Assembly: GCF_036108815.1 (NCBI RefSeq)
Contig: NZ_CP107985.1
Span: 4,216,001 to 4,280,000, forward strand
Direction of reading: 5' to 3'
Length of the DNA stretch: 64,000 nt
Source: Streptomyces sp. NBC_00353
GTDB taxonomy: Bacteria; Actinomycetota; Actinomycetes; Streptomycetales; Streptomycetaceae
Of this stretch, positions 10,221 to 20,351 are shown piece after piece (positions within the stretch are counted from its first letter, which is position 1; every line of letters starts with the position of its first letter). The position numbers and the translations under genes are program-made. The notes below the pieces were generated by a model. That model did not search any database. It was not told where the DNA came from and was given only the letters and a program-made list of their open reading frames with translations.

Positions 10221-10258
10221 AAAAACCCGGGCCCCCACAGTGTCTGCGGGGGCCCGGG
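10221..10258 (-). terminator. Rho-independent terminator of typA
   Basis: An 11-bp perfect C/G stem plus a 3-bp inner stem (10226-10240 with 10244-10258, one A-C mismatch) is followed, on the minus strand, by a run of five T (10221-10225). It is a classic intrinsic terminator, 26 bases after the typA stop, and such T-tracts are uncommon in this GC-rich sequence. Confidence 0.88.
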
Positions 10259-10283
10259 CCCTGTGTCAATGGGTCGTACGGGG

Positions 10284-12155
<1,872 letters not shown>

Positions 12156-12293
12156 GGGTGGCTTGCGCTTCTCTCGGATCGTGGGATCAGGCGTCTTAGT
12201 CGGTCTCAAGTCCTGGTACGCCCGCCGGGCGGACGCGCCACGGCTACCCCCCATGGTACGGGGCTGGCGCCGTAGCGGCTTCCCGGGCAGGTG

Positions 12294-13010
12294 TTACCAG
12301 TGACAGGAGAGGCGCACCGCTTCACGGGCCGCTGCCGATGCGTGCTTGGTCAGCGGCGTTCCACACCTGATGTCTCCGCACCCCGAAGAAGTCCAGTTCA
12401 CCACGTGCCCGACGATCTCTTCCCTGTGCTTTCCAGGACCGCAGGAGTGGCGGAAATCGGTCTCGATCAGCTGTACCGAGCTGAACTCCACAAGGTGTCC
12501 GGCAGCGCCGCTGAATTCACCGCCTCCGTTGTCGACAGGCGCATATTCTCCCGGTTCGCCCAGCCCCGACGTCCCGTCCCCCTTCTCCGCCGGACCGAGG
12601 TGAACGCCGAGCGCGAGCAGCACGGCGTCGTTGTCCGGCGAGGTCCCATCGGCCCGTACGGACGCCGTGTCCGTACGCAGGCGTCGCATCGGCTGGGTGA
12701 ACCCGGCGCCCTTGGCGCCGGTGAGGTGCTGGGGCTCGGTGACTCCGTTGTGCACCCACCGACGCCGGGTGTCAAACCAGGTGTACGTGCCACCTTTGCC
12801 GGTCCGGGGCCGTGATTCCGTGACGGGAACGTTGCCCTTGCCGGTCCTGGCGGCCGTCGGCGAACCGTCCGACCGCGGCTGCTCGCGGGTGGTTCCGTCA
12901 CTCGACGTACAGGCGCTCACGCCCGTCGCCATGACGGCAGCGACCGCTACGGCTGCCGGTGTCCTCTTCCTGTTTCCGCCCCCGTGGTCACGTCTTCCGG
13001 TGAATTTCAC
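12294..13010 (-). CDS. Putative lipoprotein of unknown function
   Basis: 238 residues. A basic N-terminus (GRRDHGGGNRKR), a hydrophobic Ala/Val core and a lipobox (TGVSAC, Cys34) are followed by a Ser/Thr/Arg-rich linker, so the protein is probably a surface lipoprotein. The body contains Cys residues near the C-terminus that could pair (HSCGP, SSGCGDIRCG, LSCHW). No catalytic motif or named family is recognised. It is transcribed toward typA with 138 bp between them. Confidence 0.7.
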   Translation of the reverse strand: MKFTGRRDHGGGNRKRTPAAVAVAAVMATGVSACTSSDGTTREQPRSDGSPTAARTGKGNVPVTESRPRTGKGGTYTWFDTRRRWVHNGVTEPQHLTGAKGAGFTQPMRRLRTDTASVRADGTSPDNDAVLLALGVHLGPAEKGDGTSGLGEPGEYAPVDNGGGEFSGAAGHLVEFSSVQLIETDFRHSCGPGKHREEIVGHVVNWTSSGCGDIRCGTPLTKHASAAAREAVRLSCHW

Positions 13011-13070
13011 CGGTGGTCACGGCCATGATCCCCGGGGCGGGATGGCTGCACTCGGGACTTGAGCAGCTTC

Positions 13071-13158
13071 AGAGGTGGGGCTCCGAAGCTGCGGGGCTCT
13101 GAGGTGCGGGCTAGGAGTTGGGGCTCCGGGGTGGGGGCTCTCAGAGGTGGGGGGATGG
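13071..13158. repeat. Degenerate G-rich repeats built on GGGGCTC
   Basis: About 88 bases hold four to five imperfect copies of a GGGGCTC(C/T)-centred unit, alternating with GAGGTG. The tract lies between the lipoprotein start and the terminator of the next gene. It has strong G-strand asymmetry and no reading frame of note. Confidence 0.55.
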
Positions 13159-13190
13159 AGCGGCTACCCGGGTCAACAGGTGCTCATGAC

Positions 13191-13218
13191 CTTGCCCGCC
13201 GGGACCGCGGCGGGCAAG
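13191..13218 (-). terminator. Terminator of the long solute-binding lipoprotein gene
   Basis: A perfect 11-bp stem (13191-13201 CTTGCCCGCCG with 13208-13218) and a 6-base loop, 43 bases after the stop codon on the minus strand. There is no T-tract, as is common in this kind of genome. Confidence 0.75.
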
Positions 13219-13260
13219 AGACTTGAGCCAGTTCTGAGCTTCAGTTGAGGTTCTGACCTG

Positions 13261-15597
13261 CTACTTCTTACGATTCGCGGGGGAACCGGCCGCTTGCTGC
13301 TTCTTGAAACCGATGTCCTGGTAGTGGGGCACTCCGAAGCCGAAGGCGCCGACGTTCACGAGCTTCCTGCCGGTGGCCACCAGCTGCGGACGCTGATAGA
13401 GCGGAATCGACGCTGCGGCGGCCCAGATGCGGGCGTCGGCCTGCTTCATCAGATCCTGGGCGGCGCCTTCGTCGAGCTCGGAGAGTGCCTGGTCGAAGAG
13501 CTGGTCGATGTGGTCCGTACCGACGCGGGTGTAGTTCTGCTCGACGAGCAGCGAGCCGTCGGTGGCGGGCACGGGCTTGGCGAAGATCGGCCGGTCGTCG
13601 GTGGCCGGGTAGGCGGTGGCGGGCCAGGAGTACAGCGCCAGGTCGTAGGCGCCCGAGGCGACATGGTCCTTGAAGTAGCCGGCGTCCGCCACCTTGATGA
13701 TCTCCGTGCGGATGCCGATCGAATCGAGCATGGCCGAAATCTTCTCCCCGACGGTCCGCAGAGACTCCGAGCCGGGACCGGACGGCAGGACGAAACGCAA
13801 GGTCAGCGGCTTGCCGTCCTTGCCCAGCGTGTCGCGGACGGAGTCGGCGGCCTTGGCCGGAGCCGCGGGGGCCGCGGTGCCCATGGGGGCATAGGCGCCG
13901 GCGGCACCTCCCGGCCCGCGGTTCTGTCCGGTGACCTTGCCGCGGGAGCTCTCGGCGGTGCTGGTGTCGGCGACGGCAACGGCGGACGTGAAGGCGTCGG
14001 CCTGGCGCAGCAGGGCGGCGCTCTGGACGGCGGCGGCCGGGGCGGGGGCGAGGACGTGGCCGGGGCTGGTGTCCTCGTCCTCGCGCGGCTTGTTGTCGTC
14101 GCCGGGCTTGTCGTCGCTCTTGTCGGCCTTCGTGGCCTTGTCGGCCGGCTCCGCCTTGCCGTGCTCGCCTCCCTTCACCTTCTCGCCCTTGCTGCCCGCC
14201 TTCGTACCGTCGGACTTCTTCTTCGTCGCGCCGCCCGGCGTCCAGCCGGCTTCGGCCAGCAGTGCCTGCGCCTTCTTGGTGTCCTGCTCGCCGAGTGCGC
14301 CGCTGTTGTCCTGGTATCCGGGCTGCCCGGCCAGCGCCAGGTGGCTGCCGAGCGGCGCGGCGGGCAGGCCGAGCGGCCCCAGTACGGTGTCGACGAGCTC
14401 CTGACGGTTGAGGGCACGGGCCACCGCGCGGCGTACCCGTTCGTCGGCGAGCGGCCCGGACTCACCGTTCAGCGCGAGCTGCGTGTAGGCGGGCTCCAAC
14501 GACTTGCGTACGACATAGGCGCGCAGCCCGTCCTGCTCGGTGGCGTACACCTCCGCCGCTTTCCGGGTCTTCTCCCGACTCGCCCGGGCGGCCGCCGCGG
14601 CCTTCTCGTCGGAGCCGTGCGCCAGGGCCCAGGAGCGCAGTGCGGCGGCGGGGCCGATCTCGGAGCCCGGGCCGTGGGTGAGCGGCTGGCCGTTCTCCCC
14701 CTTGTCACGCGCCGCGGCCACGATCCGGTGCGCCGCCGCGGCGTCGATGTCGGCGATGTCGACCTTGCCGCCGACCAGTGCCTGGACCCGGTCCTGCGGC
14801 TTGACCGCCCGGAAGACCAGCGAGTCGAGCTTGGCCGGGCTGCCCCACCAGTGCGGGTTGCGGGTCAGGGTGACGGCGCCCGCGCTCTTGTTCACGCTGC
14901 GCAGCCGAAACGGTCCTGAGGTGGCCGCGAGGGTGGTGCGCGCCCGGTCGTTGAAGGCGGTCGGGGAGCTGGTGACCTGCTTCGGGTACAGCGGGGAGAA
15001 AAGGGAGCGCCAGTCCCCGTACGGCTTGGCGAAGGTGACCCGGACCTCCAGGTCGGTCTTGCCGCGCTCGATCCGCTCGATCCGGTCGTAGCCGGCGTTG
15101 CGGGCGGTCCAGAACGCCGAGTCCTTGCCGCTCAGCGCGCGCCACTGGGCGACGAAGTCGGGGGCCCCGATCTCCCGGCCGTCGCTCCAGACGGCCTGCT
15201 GGTTGAGCCGGTAGAGCACGACCTGCTTGGGTTCGCGCTCGATGACCTTCGCCGATTCCAGATAGTCGGAGTTCATGTGGGGGGTGCCCTTGGTGTCCAG
15301 CGGGAAGAGCGTCGGCAGCAGGGCCCCGGTGATGCGCGTGGTCGTGGCGTCGGCGTCCGCCTGGAAGGCATTGAAGGTGGTGGGCATCGCATCGATCGCC
15401 CAGTTGACCGTGCCTCCGTCGGCGACCAGATCCCGGCCGGCGGGGGCGACATCCTGCGGCACCACGATGGCGACGGTGGTCACTCTGTCCGAACTGGTGC
15501 ACCCGGCCAGCGCGGGGATCGTGAGCACACCCGTCGCGAGGAGCGCGAGCGAGCGGCGCTTTCGGACTGTCCCGCGCGGGACGCCGACGTGGGACAT
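13261..15597 (-). CDS. Long family-5 solute-binding lipoprotein (LpqW-like)
   Basis: 778 residues against about 500-600 for usual family-5 binding proteins. The signal peptide ends at lipobox LAGC (Cys33). The start follows GGAGG by 8 bases. Family features are WSDGREIGAPDFVAQWRAL, VTLTRNPHWWG and a dipeptide-binding C-terminal lobe. The extra length is a disordered, Lys/Asp/Glu-rich then Ala/Pro-rich insert at about residues 450-600, between the two halves. It stands alone without permease or ATPase genes. Related lone proteins in actinobacteria include LpqW, linked to cell-envelope mannolipids in mycobacteria; that role is only an analogy here. Confidence 0.85.
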   Translation of the reverse strand: MSHVGVPRGTVRKRRSLALLATGVLTIPALAGCTSSDRVTTVAIVVPQDVAPAGRDLVADGGTVNWAIDAMPTTFNAFQADADATTTRITGALLPTLFPLDTKGTPHMNSDYLESAKVIEREPKQVVLYRLNQQAVWSDGREIGAPDFVAQWRALSGKDSAFWTARNAGYDRIERIERGKTDLEVRVTFAKPYGDWRSLFSPLYPKQVTSSPTAFNDRARTTLAATSGPFRLRSVNKSAGAVTLTRNPHWWGSPAKLDSLVFRAVKPQDRVQALVGGKVDIADIDAAAAHRIVAAARDKGENGQPLTHGPGSEIGPAAALRSWALAHGSDEKAAAAARASREKTRKAAEVYATEQDGLRAYVVRKSLEPAYTQLALNGESGPLADERVRRAVARALNRQELVDTVLGPLGLPAAPLGSHLALAGQPGYQDNSGALGEQDTKKAQALLAEAGWTPGGATKKKSDGTKAGSKGEKVKGGEHGKAEPADKATKADKSDDKPGDDNKPREDEDTSPGHVLAPAPAAAVQSAALLRQADAFTSAVAVADTSTAESSRGKVTGQNRGPGGAAGAYAPMGTAAPAAPAKAADSVRDTLGKDGKPLTLRFVLPSGPGSESLRTVGEKISAMLDSIGIRTEIIKVADAGYFKDHVASGAYDLALYSWPATAYPATDDRPIFAKPVPATDGSLLVEQNYTRVGTDHIDQLFDQALSELDEGAAQDLMKQADARIWAAAASIPLYQRPQLVATGRKLVNVGAFGFGVPHYQDIGFKKQQAAGSPANRKK

Positions 15598-15879
15598 GGC
15601 TGATACCTCCGGGGCCGGCCCGGCCCACCCGCAGACGGATGGGCCGGATTGTGCTTTTAGTGGCATTTGCAGTTGATCACACTGGTTCCGCTCATCCACT
15701 GAAGGTGCCCACGCGCGAGAGTCGGCGCCGACACGGCGCACCGGCCCCGAACCTCACCCGGGCGGCGGAGCGTCCGGTCAAGACGGAACGGCCCGCTCTC
15801 TTCCCAAAGGAGATGTGACGCGCGACACTCGCATGCGCATGAGCATTGCCACCCGCGACCGCGGAGGTGAGAGCAAGTC

Positions 15880-16146
15880 ATGTCACTGCACGATGAGTTG
15901 ACAGCTGTTCAGCACTGTCTCGACGACCTGGCCCGCACCGTCGGACGGCTGGAGCGGAGCCTTGCGCAGCTGCGCACGGCCGAAGCCGGTCCACGGCCGC
16001 CCGGCGCCGCCGGTGGCACCGACCCCGCCGACGGCGCCGTCACGGTCACCGACGTCATCACGATCACCGAGGCGCCGTACGACGCCACCCTGTGGACGGA
16101 CTCGGACGACGAGGGTCTGGGCGTCCGCGGCAGGCACGCCCCCTAG
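15880..16146 (+). CDS. Small protein leading the succinate dehydrogenase operon
   Basis: 88 residues with a good GGAGGTGAG Shine-Dalgarno. The N-terminal half is a predicted amphipathic helix/coiled coil (LTAVQHCLDDLARTVGRLER); the C-terminal half is Gly/Ala/Pro-rich, then acidic (WTDSDDEG). There is no signal peptide or membrane segment. It lies 9 bp ahead of the membrane-anchor gene in the same direction, so it is very likely co-transcribed with it. I recognise no family; a role as accessory subunit or assembly factor is inference from position only. Confidence 0.7.
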   Translation: MSLHDELTAVQHCLDDLARTVGRLERSLAQLRTAEAGPRPPGAAGGTDPADGAVTVTDVITITEAPYDATLWTDSDDEGLGVRGRHAP

Positions 16147-16155
16147 GAGAGTTCC

Positions 16156-17034
16156 TTGGCCACCGGAACGGAACCAAGTGCGGAACCAGGTACGGATCCA
16201 CCACAGCTGAAGGGGCCGGCCCGGCCCGGCGCACGCGCCCGGCCGTCCGGTGTGCACGGCGCCTCGCGGGCCGCCATCGCCGCCCGCCATCTGCGGACCG
16301 ACCGCTGGTGGCTGGCGCCCGCGGTGACCGCGGGCGGGCTCCTCGCCTTCATCGTCTACTCGACGTGGCGGGCCTTCTCGAACGCGGACTACTACGCCGC
16401 CCCCTATGTGTCGCCGTTCTACTCGCCCTGCCTGGCGGAGAACTGCGCCCCTATGCGGCACGGCCCGAACTGGGAGATCTTCGGCAGCTGGTGGGGCCTC
16501 TCCCCCGCTCTGCTGATCCTGATCTTCCCGCTCGGCTTCCGGCTGACCTGCTACTACTACCGCAAGGCCTACTACCGGGGCTTCTGGGCCTCGCCCCCGG
16601 CCTGCGCGGTCGCCGAGCCGCACACGACGTACACCGGCGAGACCCGCTTCCCGCTGATCATGCAGAACATCCACCGGTACTTCTTCTACGCCGCACTGCC
16701 GGTCGCCGGGATCCTCACGTACGACACCGTGCTCTCCTTCCGCGACGAGCACTACGCCTGGGGCCACATGGGCCTCGGCTCCCTGATCTTCCTGGTCAAC
16801 ATCGTGCTGATCTGGGCGTACACCCTGTCCTGCCACTCCTGCCGGCACATCATCGGCGGCCGGCTGCGGCACTTCTCCAAGCACCCCGTGCGCTACCGGC
16901 TGTGGGGCTGGGTCGGCCGGCTCAACGCCCGGCACATGCTGCTGGCCTGGTCCTCCCTGATCAGCGTGGCGCTCGCCGACTTCTACGTGTATCTCGTCGC
17001 CTCCGGCGCCTTCGACGATCCGAGGTTTTTCTGA
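16156..17034 (+). CDS. sdhC: Succinate dehydrogenase/fumarate reductase membrane-anchor subunit
   Basis: 292 residues from a TTG start after AGGAG. About 45 Pro/Ala/Arg-rich residues precede roughly five membrane helices. Polar features include HGPNWEIFGSWWG, QNIHRYFFYA, a CHSCRH motif and RLNARHMLLAW; the conserved His are candidate haem or quinone contacts. Its position directly before the flavoprotein (TGA immediately followed by ATG) and its size resemble the anchor of mycobacterial Sdh1 (Rv0249c-like). It should pass electrons from the Fe-S subunit to menaquinone. Confidence 0.85.
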   Translation: MATGTEPSAEPGTDPPQLKGPARPGARARPSGVHGASRAAIAARHLRTDRWWLAPAVTAGGLLAFIVYSTWRAFSNADYYAAPYVSPFYSPCLAENCAPMRHGPNWEIFGSWWGLSPALLILIFPLGFRLTCYYYRKAYYRGFWASPPACAVAEPHTTYTGETRFPLIMQNIHRYFFYAALPVAGILTYDTVLSFRDEHYAWGHMGLGSLIFLVNIVLIWAYTLSCHSCRHIIGGRLRHFSKHPVRYRLWGWVGRLNARHMLLAWSSLISVALADFYVYLVASGAFDDPRFF

Positions 17035-18948
17035 ATGACAGAGCTCGAACGGCAGCAGTGGGACGTCGTCGTGGTCGGTGCCGGAGGCGCCGGACTGCGC
17101 GCCGCCATCGAGGCACGGGAGCGCGGCGCCCGTACTGCGGTGATCTGCAAATCGCTCTTCGGCAAGGCACACACCGTCATGGCGGAGGGCGGAATCGCCG
17201 CCTCCATGGGCAACGTGAACTCCGGGGACAACTGGCAGGTGCACTTCCGCGACACCATGCGCGGCGGGAAGTTCCTCAACCAGTGGCGGATGGCGGAGCT
17301 GCACGCCAAGGAGGCACCGGACCGGGTCTGGGAGCTGGAGACCTGGGGTGCGCTCTTCGACCGTACGCCGGACGGAAAGATCTCCCAGCGCAACTTCGGC
17401 GGCCATGAGTACCCGCGGCTCGCACACGTCGGGGACCGTACCGGCCTCGAACTGATCCGCACCCTCCAGCAGAAGATCGTCTCGCTGCAGCAGGAGGACT
17501 ACCGCGAACACGGCGACTACGAAGCCCGGTTGAAGGTCTTCCAGGAGTGCACCGTCACCCGAGTGCTGAAGGACGGCGAGAGGGTCAGCGGTACCTTCTG
17601 CTACGAGCGGGAGTCCGGTCGCTTCTTCGTCCTCGAAGCCCCCGCGGTCGTCCTCGCCACCGGCGGCATCGGCAAGTCCTTCAAGGTGACGTCGAACTCC
17701 TGGGAGTACACCGGCGACGGCCACGCCCTCGCGCTGCTGGCGGGCGCACCCCTGCTGAACATGGAGTTCGTGCAGTTCCACCCGACCGGCATGGTCTGGC
17801 CCCCGTCGGTGAAGGGCATCCTCGTCACCGAGTCGGTGCGCGGCGACGGCGGCGTACTGCGCAACTCCGAGGGCAAGCGGTTCATGTTCGACTACGTCCC
17901 CGATGTGTTCAAGGAGAAGTACGCGCAGTCGGAGGAGGAGGGCGACCGCTGGTACGAGGACCCGGACCGCAACCGCCGCCCGCCCGAGCTGCTGCCGCGC
18001 GACGAGGTCGCCCGTGCCATCAACTCCGAGGTGAAGGCGGGCCGCGGCTCACCGCACGGTGGAGTGTTCCTGGATGTGTCGACCCGGATGCCCGCAGAGA
18101 CGATCCGGCGGCGGCTGCCCTCGATGTACCACCAGTTCAAGGAGCTGGCGGATGTCGACATCACGGCGGAGGCGATGGAGGTCGGCCCGACCTGCCACTA
18201 CGTGATGGGCGGGATCGCCGTCGACTCGGACACTGCGGCGGCCGTCGCCGTGCCCGGTCTGTTCGCCGCGGGCGAGGTCGCGGGCGGCATGCACGGCTCC
18301 AACCGGCTCGGCGGGAATTCCCTCTCCGACCTGCTGGTCTTCGGCCGGCGGGCCGGACTGCACGCCGCCGAGTACGCGGCCGGACTGTCCGCCGCCCCCG
18401 AGGTGGATGACGAGCAGATCGACGAGGCAGCGGCGGAGGCCCTGCGTCCGTTCAGCGCGGAGGGCCTGGAGGACGGGGCGACGGCAGAGAATCCGTACAC
18501 CCTCCACCAGGAACTCCAGCAGACGATGAACGACCTGGTCGGCATCATCCGGCGGGCACCCGAGATGGAACAGGCCCTGGAGAAACTGGCCGCCCTGCGG
18601 GTACGGGCGCACCGCGCCGGAGTCGAGGGGCACCGGCAGTTCAACCCCGGCTGGCACCTCTCGCTGGACCTGCGGAACATGCTGCTGGTCAGCGAGTGCA
18701 TCGCCCGGGCGGCCCTGGAGCGCACGGAGAGCCGCGGCGGTCACACCCGCGAGGACTGTCCGACGATGGAGCGCTCCTGGCGGCCGGCCAATCTGCTGTG
18801 CCGGCTGTCCGACGACGCCGTCATGAAACCGGGCGGCCAGATCGAACTCGTCCGGAGGACGACCGAACCCATCCGCCCGGATCTGCTCTCCCTCTTCGAG
18901 AAGGAGGAGCTGGTCAAGTACCTCGCCGAAGAGGAGCTGTACGAGTGA
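17035..18948 (+). CDS. sdhA: Succinate dehydrogenase/fumarate reductase flavoprotein subunit
   Basis: 637 residues. The FAD-binding Rossmann motif VVVGAGGAGLRAAIEA is at about 12-27. FGKAHTVMAEGGIAA contains the His (about residue 46) that carries covalent FAD in this family. The active-site regions QFHPTGMVWP and RGDGGVLRN and the substrate-loop motif HGSNRLGGNSL are intact. It oxidises succinate to fumarate, or the reverse. The start abuts the membrane-anchor stop, and its end overlaps the Fe-S gene by 4 bp. The sequence type resembles mycobacterial Sdh1. Confidence 0.95.
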   Translation: MTELERQQWDVVVVGAGGAGLRAAIEARERGARTAVICKSLFGKAHTVMAEGGIAASMGNVNSGDNWQVHFRDTMRGGKFLNQWRMAELHAKEAPDRVWELETWGALFDRTPDGKISQRNFGGHEYPRLAHVGDRTGLELIRTLQQKIVSLQQEDYREHGDYEARLKVFQECTVTRVLKDGERVSGTFCYERESGRFFVLEAPAVVLATGGIGKSFKVTSNSWEYTGDGHALALLAGAPLLNMEFVQFHPTGMVWPPSVKGILVTESVRGDGGVLRNSEGKRFMFDYVPDVFKEKYAQSEEEGDRWYEDPDRNRRPPELLPRDEVARAINSEVKAGRGSPHGGVFLDVSTRMPAETIRRRLPSMYHQFKELADVDITAEAMEVGPTCHYVMGGIAVDSDTAAAVAVPGLFAAGEVAGGMHGSNRLGGNSLSDLLVFGRRAGLHAAEYAAGLSAAPEVDDEQIDEAAAEALRPFSAEGLEDGATAENPYTLHQELQQTMNDLVGIIRRAPEMEQALEKLAALRVRAHRAGVEGHRQFNPGWHLSLDLRNMLLVSECIARAALERTESRGGHTREDCPTMERSWRPANLLCRLSDDAVMKPGGQIELVRRTTEPIRPDLLSLFEKEELVKYLAEEELYE

Positions 18949-19721
18949 GCAGCTACGACGCACGGTTCAGGGTGTGGCGCGGGGACCCCGACGGCGGCGG
19001 CCTGGAGGACTTCACGGTCGAGGTGAACGACGGGGAGGTCGTCCTCGACATCATCCACCGGATCCAGGCCACCCAGGCGGGCGATCTGGCGGTGCGCTGG
19101 AACTGCAAGGCGGGCAAGTGCGGCTCGTGCAGCGCGGAGATCAACGGGCGGCCGCGGCTGATGTGCATGACCCGCATGTCGGTGTTCGGCCGGGAGGAGA
19201 CGATCACCGTCACTCCGCTGCGGGCGTTCCCGGTGGTCCGCGATCTGGTGACGGACGTGACGTTCAACTACACCAAGGCGCGGGAAGTGCCCGCCTTCGT
19301 ACCGCCGAAAGGCGTGAAGGCGGGCGACTACCGGATGCAGCAGGTCGATGTGGACCGCTCGCAGGAGTTCCGCAAGTGCATCGAGTGCTTCCTGTGCCAG
19401 GACACCTGCCATGTGGTCCGCGACCACGAGGAGAACAAGACGGCGTTCGCCGGACCGCGCTTCCTGATGCGGATCGCCGAACTGGACATGCACCCCCTGG
19501 ACGCCGCTGCCGAGTCGGGACTCGACCGGAAGGCGACGGCACAGGAGGAACACGGGCTGGGCTACTGCAACATCACCAAGTGCTGTACGGAGGTGTGTCC
19601 CGAGCACATCAAGATCACGGACAATGCGCTGATCCCGCTGAAGGAGCGGGCGGTGGACCGCAAGTACGACCCGCTGGTCTGGCTGGGGAACAAGATCAGC
19701 CGACGCCGGGACGCTCCGTGA
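18945..19721 (+). CDS. sdhB: Succinate dehydrogenase/fumarate reductase iron-sulfur subunit
   Basis: 258 residues from a GTG that overlaps the flavoprotein stop (GTGA). The N-terminal plant-ferredoxin domain has CKAGKCGSCSAEINGRPRLMC for the [2Fe-2S] cluster. The C-terminal part has CIECFLCQDTC and CNITKCCTEVCPEH, the ligands for the [4Fe-4S] and [3Fe-4S] clusters. It carries electrons from FAD to the quinone site in the membrane anchor. It completes the SDH operon. Confidence 0.95.
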   Translation: MSSYDARFRVWRGDPDGGGLEDFTVEVNDGEVVLDIIHRIQATQAGDLAVRWNCKAGKCGSCSAEINGRPRLMCMTRMSVFGREETITVTPLRAFPVVRDLVTDVTFNYTKAREVPAFVPPKGVKAGDYRMQQVDVDRSQEFRKCIECFLCQDTCHVVRDHEENKTAFAGPRFLMRIAELDMHPLDAAAESGLDRKATAQEEHGLGYCNITKCCTEVCPEHIKITDNALIPLKERAVDRKYDPLVWLGNKISRRRDAP

Positions 19722-19757
19722 CCGGGCTCGGGCCGAACCCGTCCGGCTCGACGGGGC

Positions 19758-20309
19758 TCAGCCCAGCAGCTTGACGATCGCCTCGGTGGTGTCCGTCTCG
19801 CCCAGCCGCGGGAAGATCTTCTCGATGCTGTTGTCGTGGGCGCCGCCGTCCATGTCGGTGACCGCGTCCGTGACGACGGTGACGTTGTAGCCGTGCTCGT
19901 TCGCGGCCCGGGCGGTGGACTCCACGCCGATGCTGGTCGCGATGCCCGTCAGCACGACCTGCGTGACACCGCGGCGGCGCAGCTGAAGGTCGAGGTCGGT
20001 GCCGTAGAAGGCGCCCCACTGCTGCTTGGTGACCACGATGTCGCCGTCGCGCGGGCCGAGCTCGGGGACGATGTCGGCCCAATCGGCAGCCGGCTGCCCG
20101 GAACGGGGGGCGCCCTCGGTGCGGCCGGGGGCGCCGCCGGTCACGCGGACCAGGACGACCGGGAGACCCTTGGCGCGGAACGCGTCGGCGAGGGTCGCGG
20201 AGTTCGCGACGATGTCGGCGGCGGGGTGGGCGGTGGGGAGGTCGACGATGCCCTTCTGAAGATCGACGACGACCAGGGCGGTCTTCTGGTCGAGGGTGGT
20301 GGCGGTCAT
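19758..20309 (-). CDS. Isochorismatase-family cysteine hydrolase
   Basis: 183 residues, full length for the family. The motif ALVVVDLQKGIV carries the catalytic Asp, VTKQQWGAFYGTDL the Lys region, and the family pattern V.LTGIATSIGVESTAR follows. The usual nucleophilic Cys position (GxxTxxCV) reads ATSIGVE here, so a Cys is not evident at the expected place; hydrolase activity is therefore uncertain. Substrate unknown. A strong RBS (AGGAGG) precedes the ATG. It is the third gene of a MarR-MFS-hydrolase operon, suggesting a role in detoxifying a small molecule. Confidence 0.85.
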   Translation of the reverse strand: MTATTLDQKTALVVVDLQKGIVDLPTAHPAADIVANSATLADAFRAKGLPVVLVRVTGGAPGRTEGAPRSGQPAADWADIVPELGPRDGDIVVTKQQWGAFYGTDLDLQLRRRGVTQVVLTGIATSIGVESTARAANEHGYNVTVVTDAVTDMDGGAHDNSIEKIFPRLGETDTTEAIVKLLG

Positions 20310-20351
20310 GATGGCGCTCCTCCTGGGGGGGATGGGTGGTGCCTGTGGTGG

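Noticed and set aside
13071..13158. A CRISPR array
   Set aside because: The repeats are short, degenerate and not separated by unique spacers of constant length, and there are no cas genes in the window.
15657..15881. A 74-codon minus-strand frame between the long SBP and the SDH operon
   Set aside because: It is Cys/Arg/His-rich, lacks an RBS and covers the divergent promoter region. Random open frame is the simpler view.
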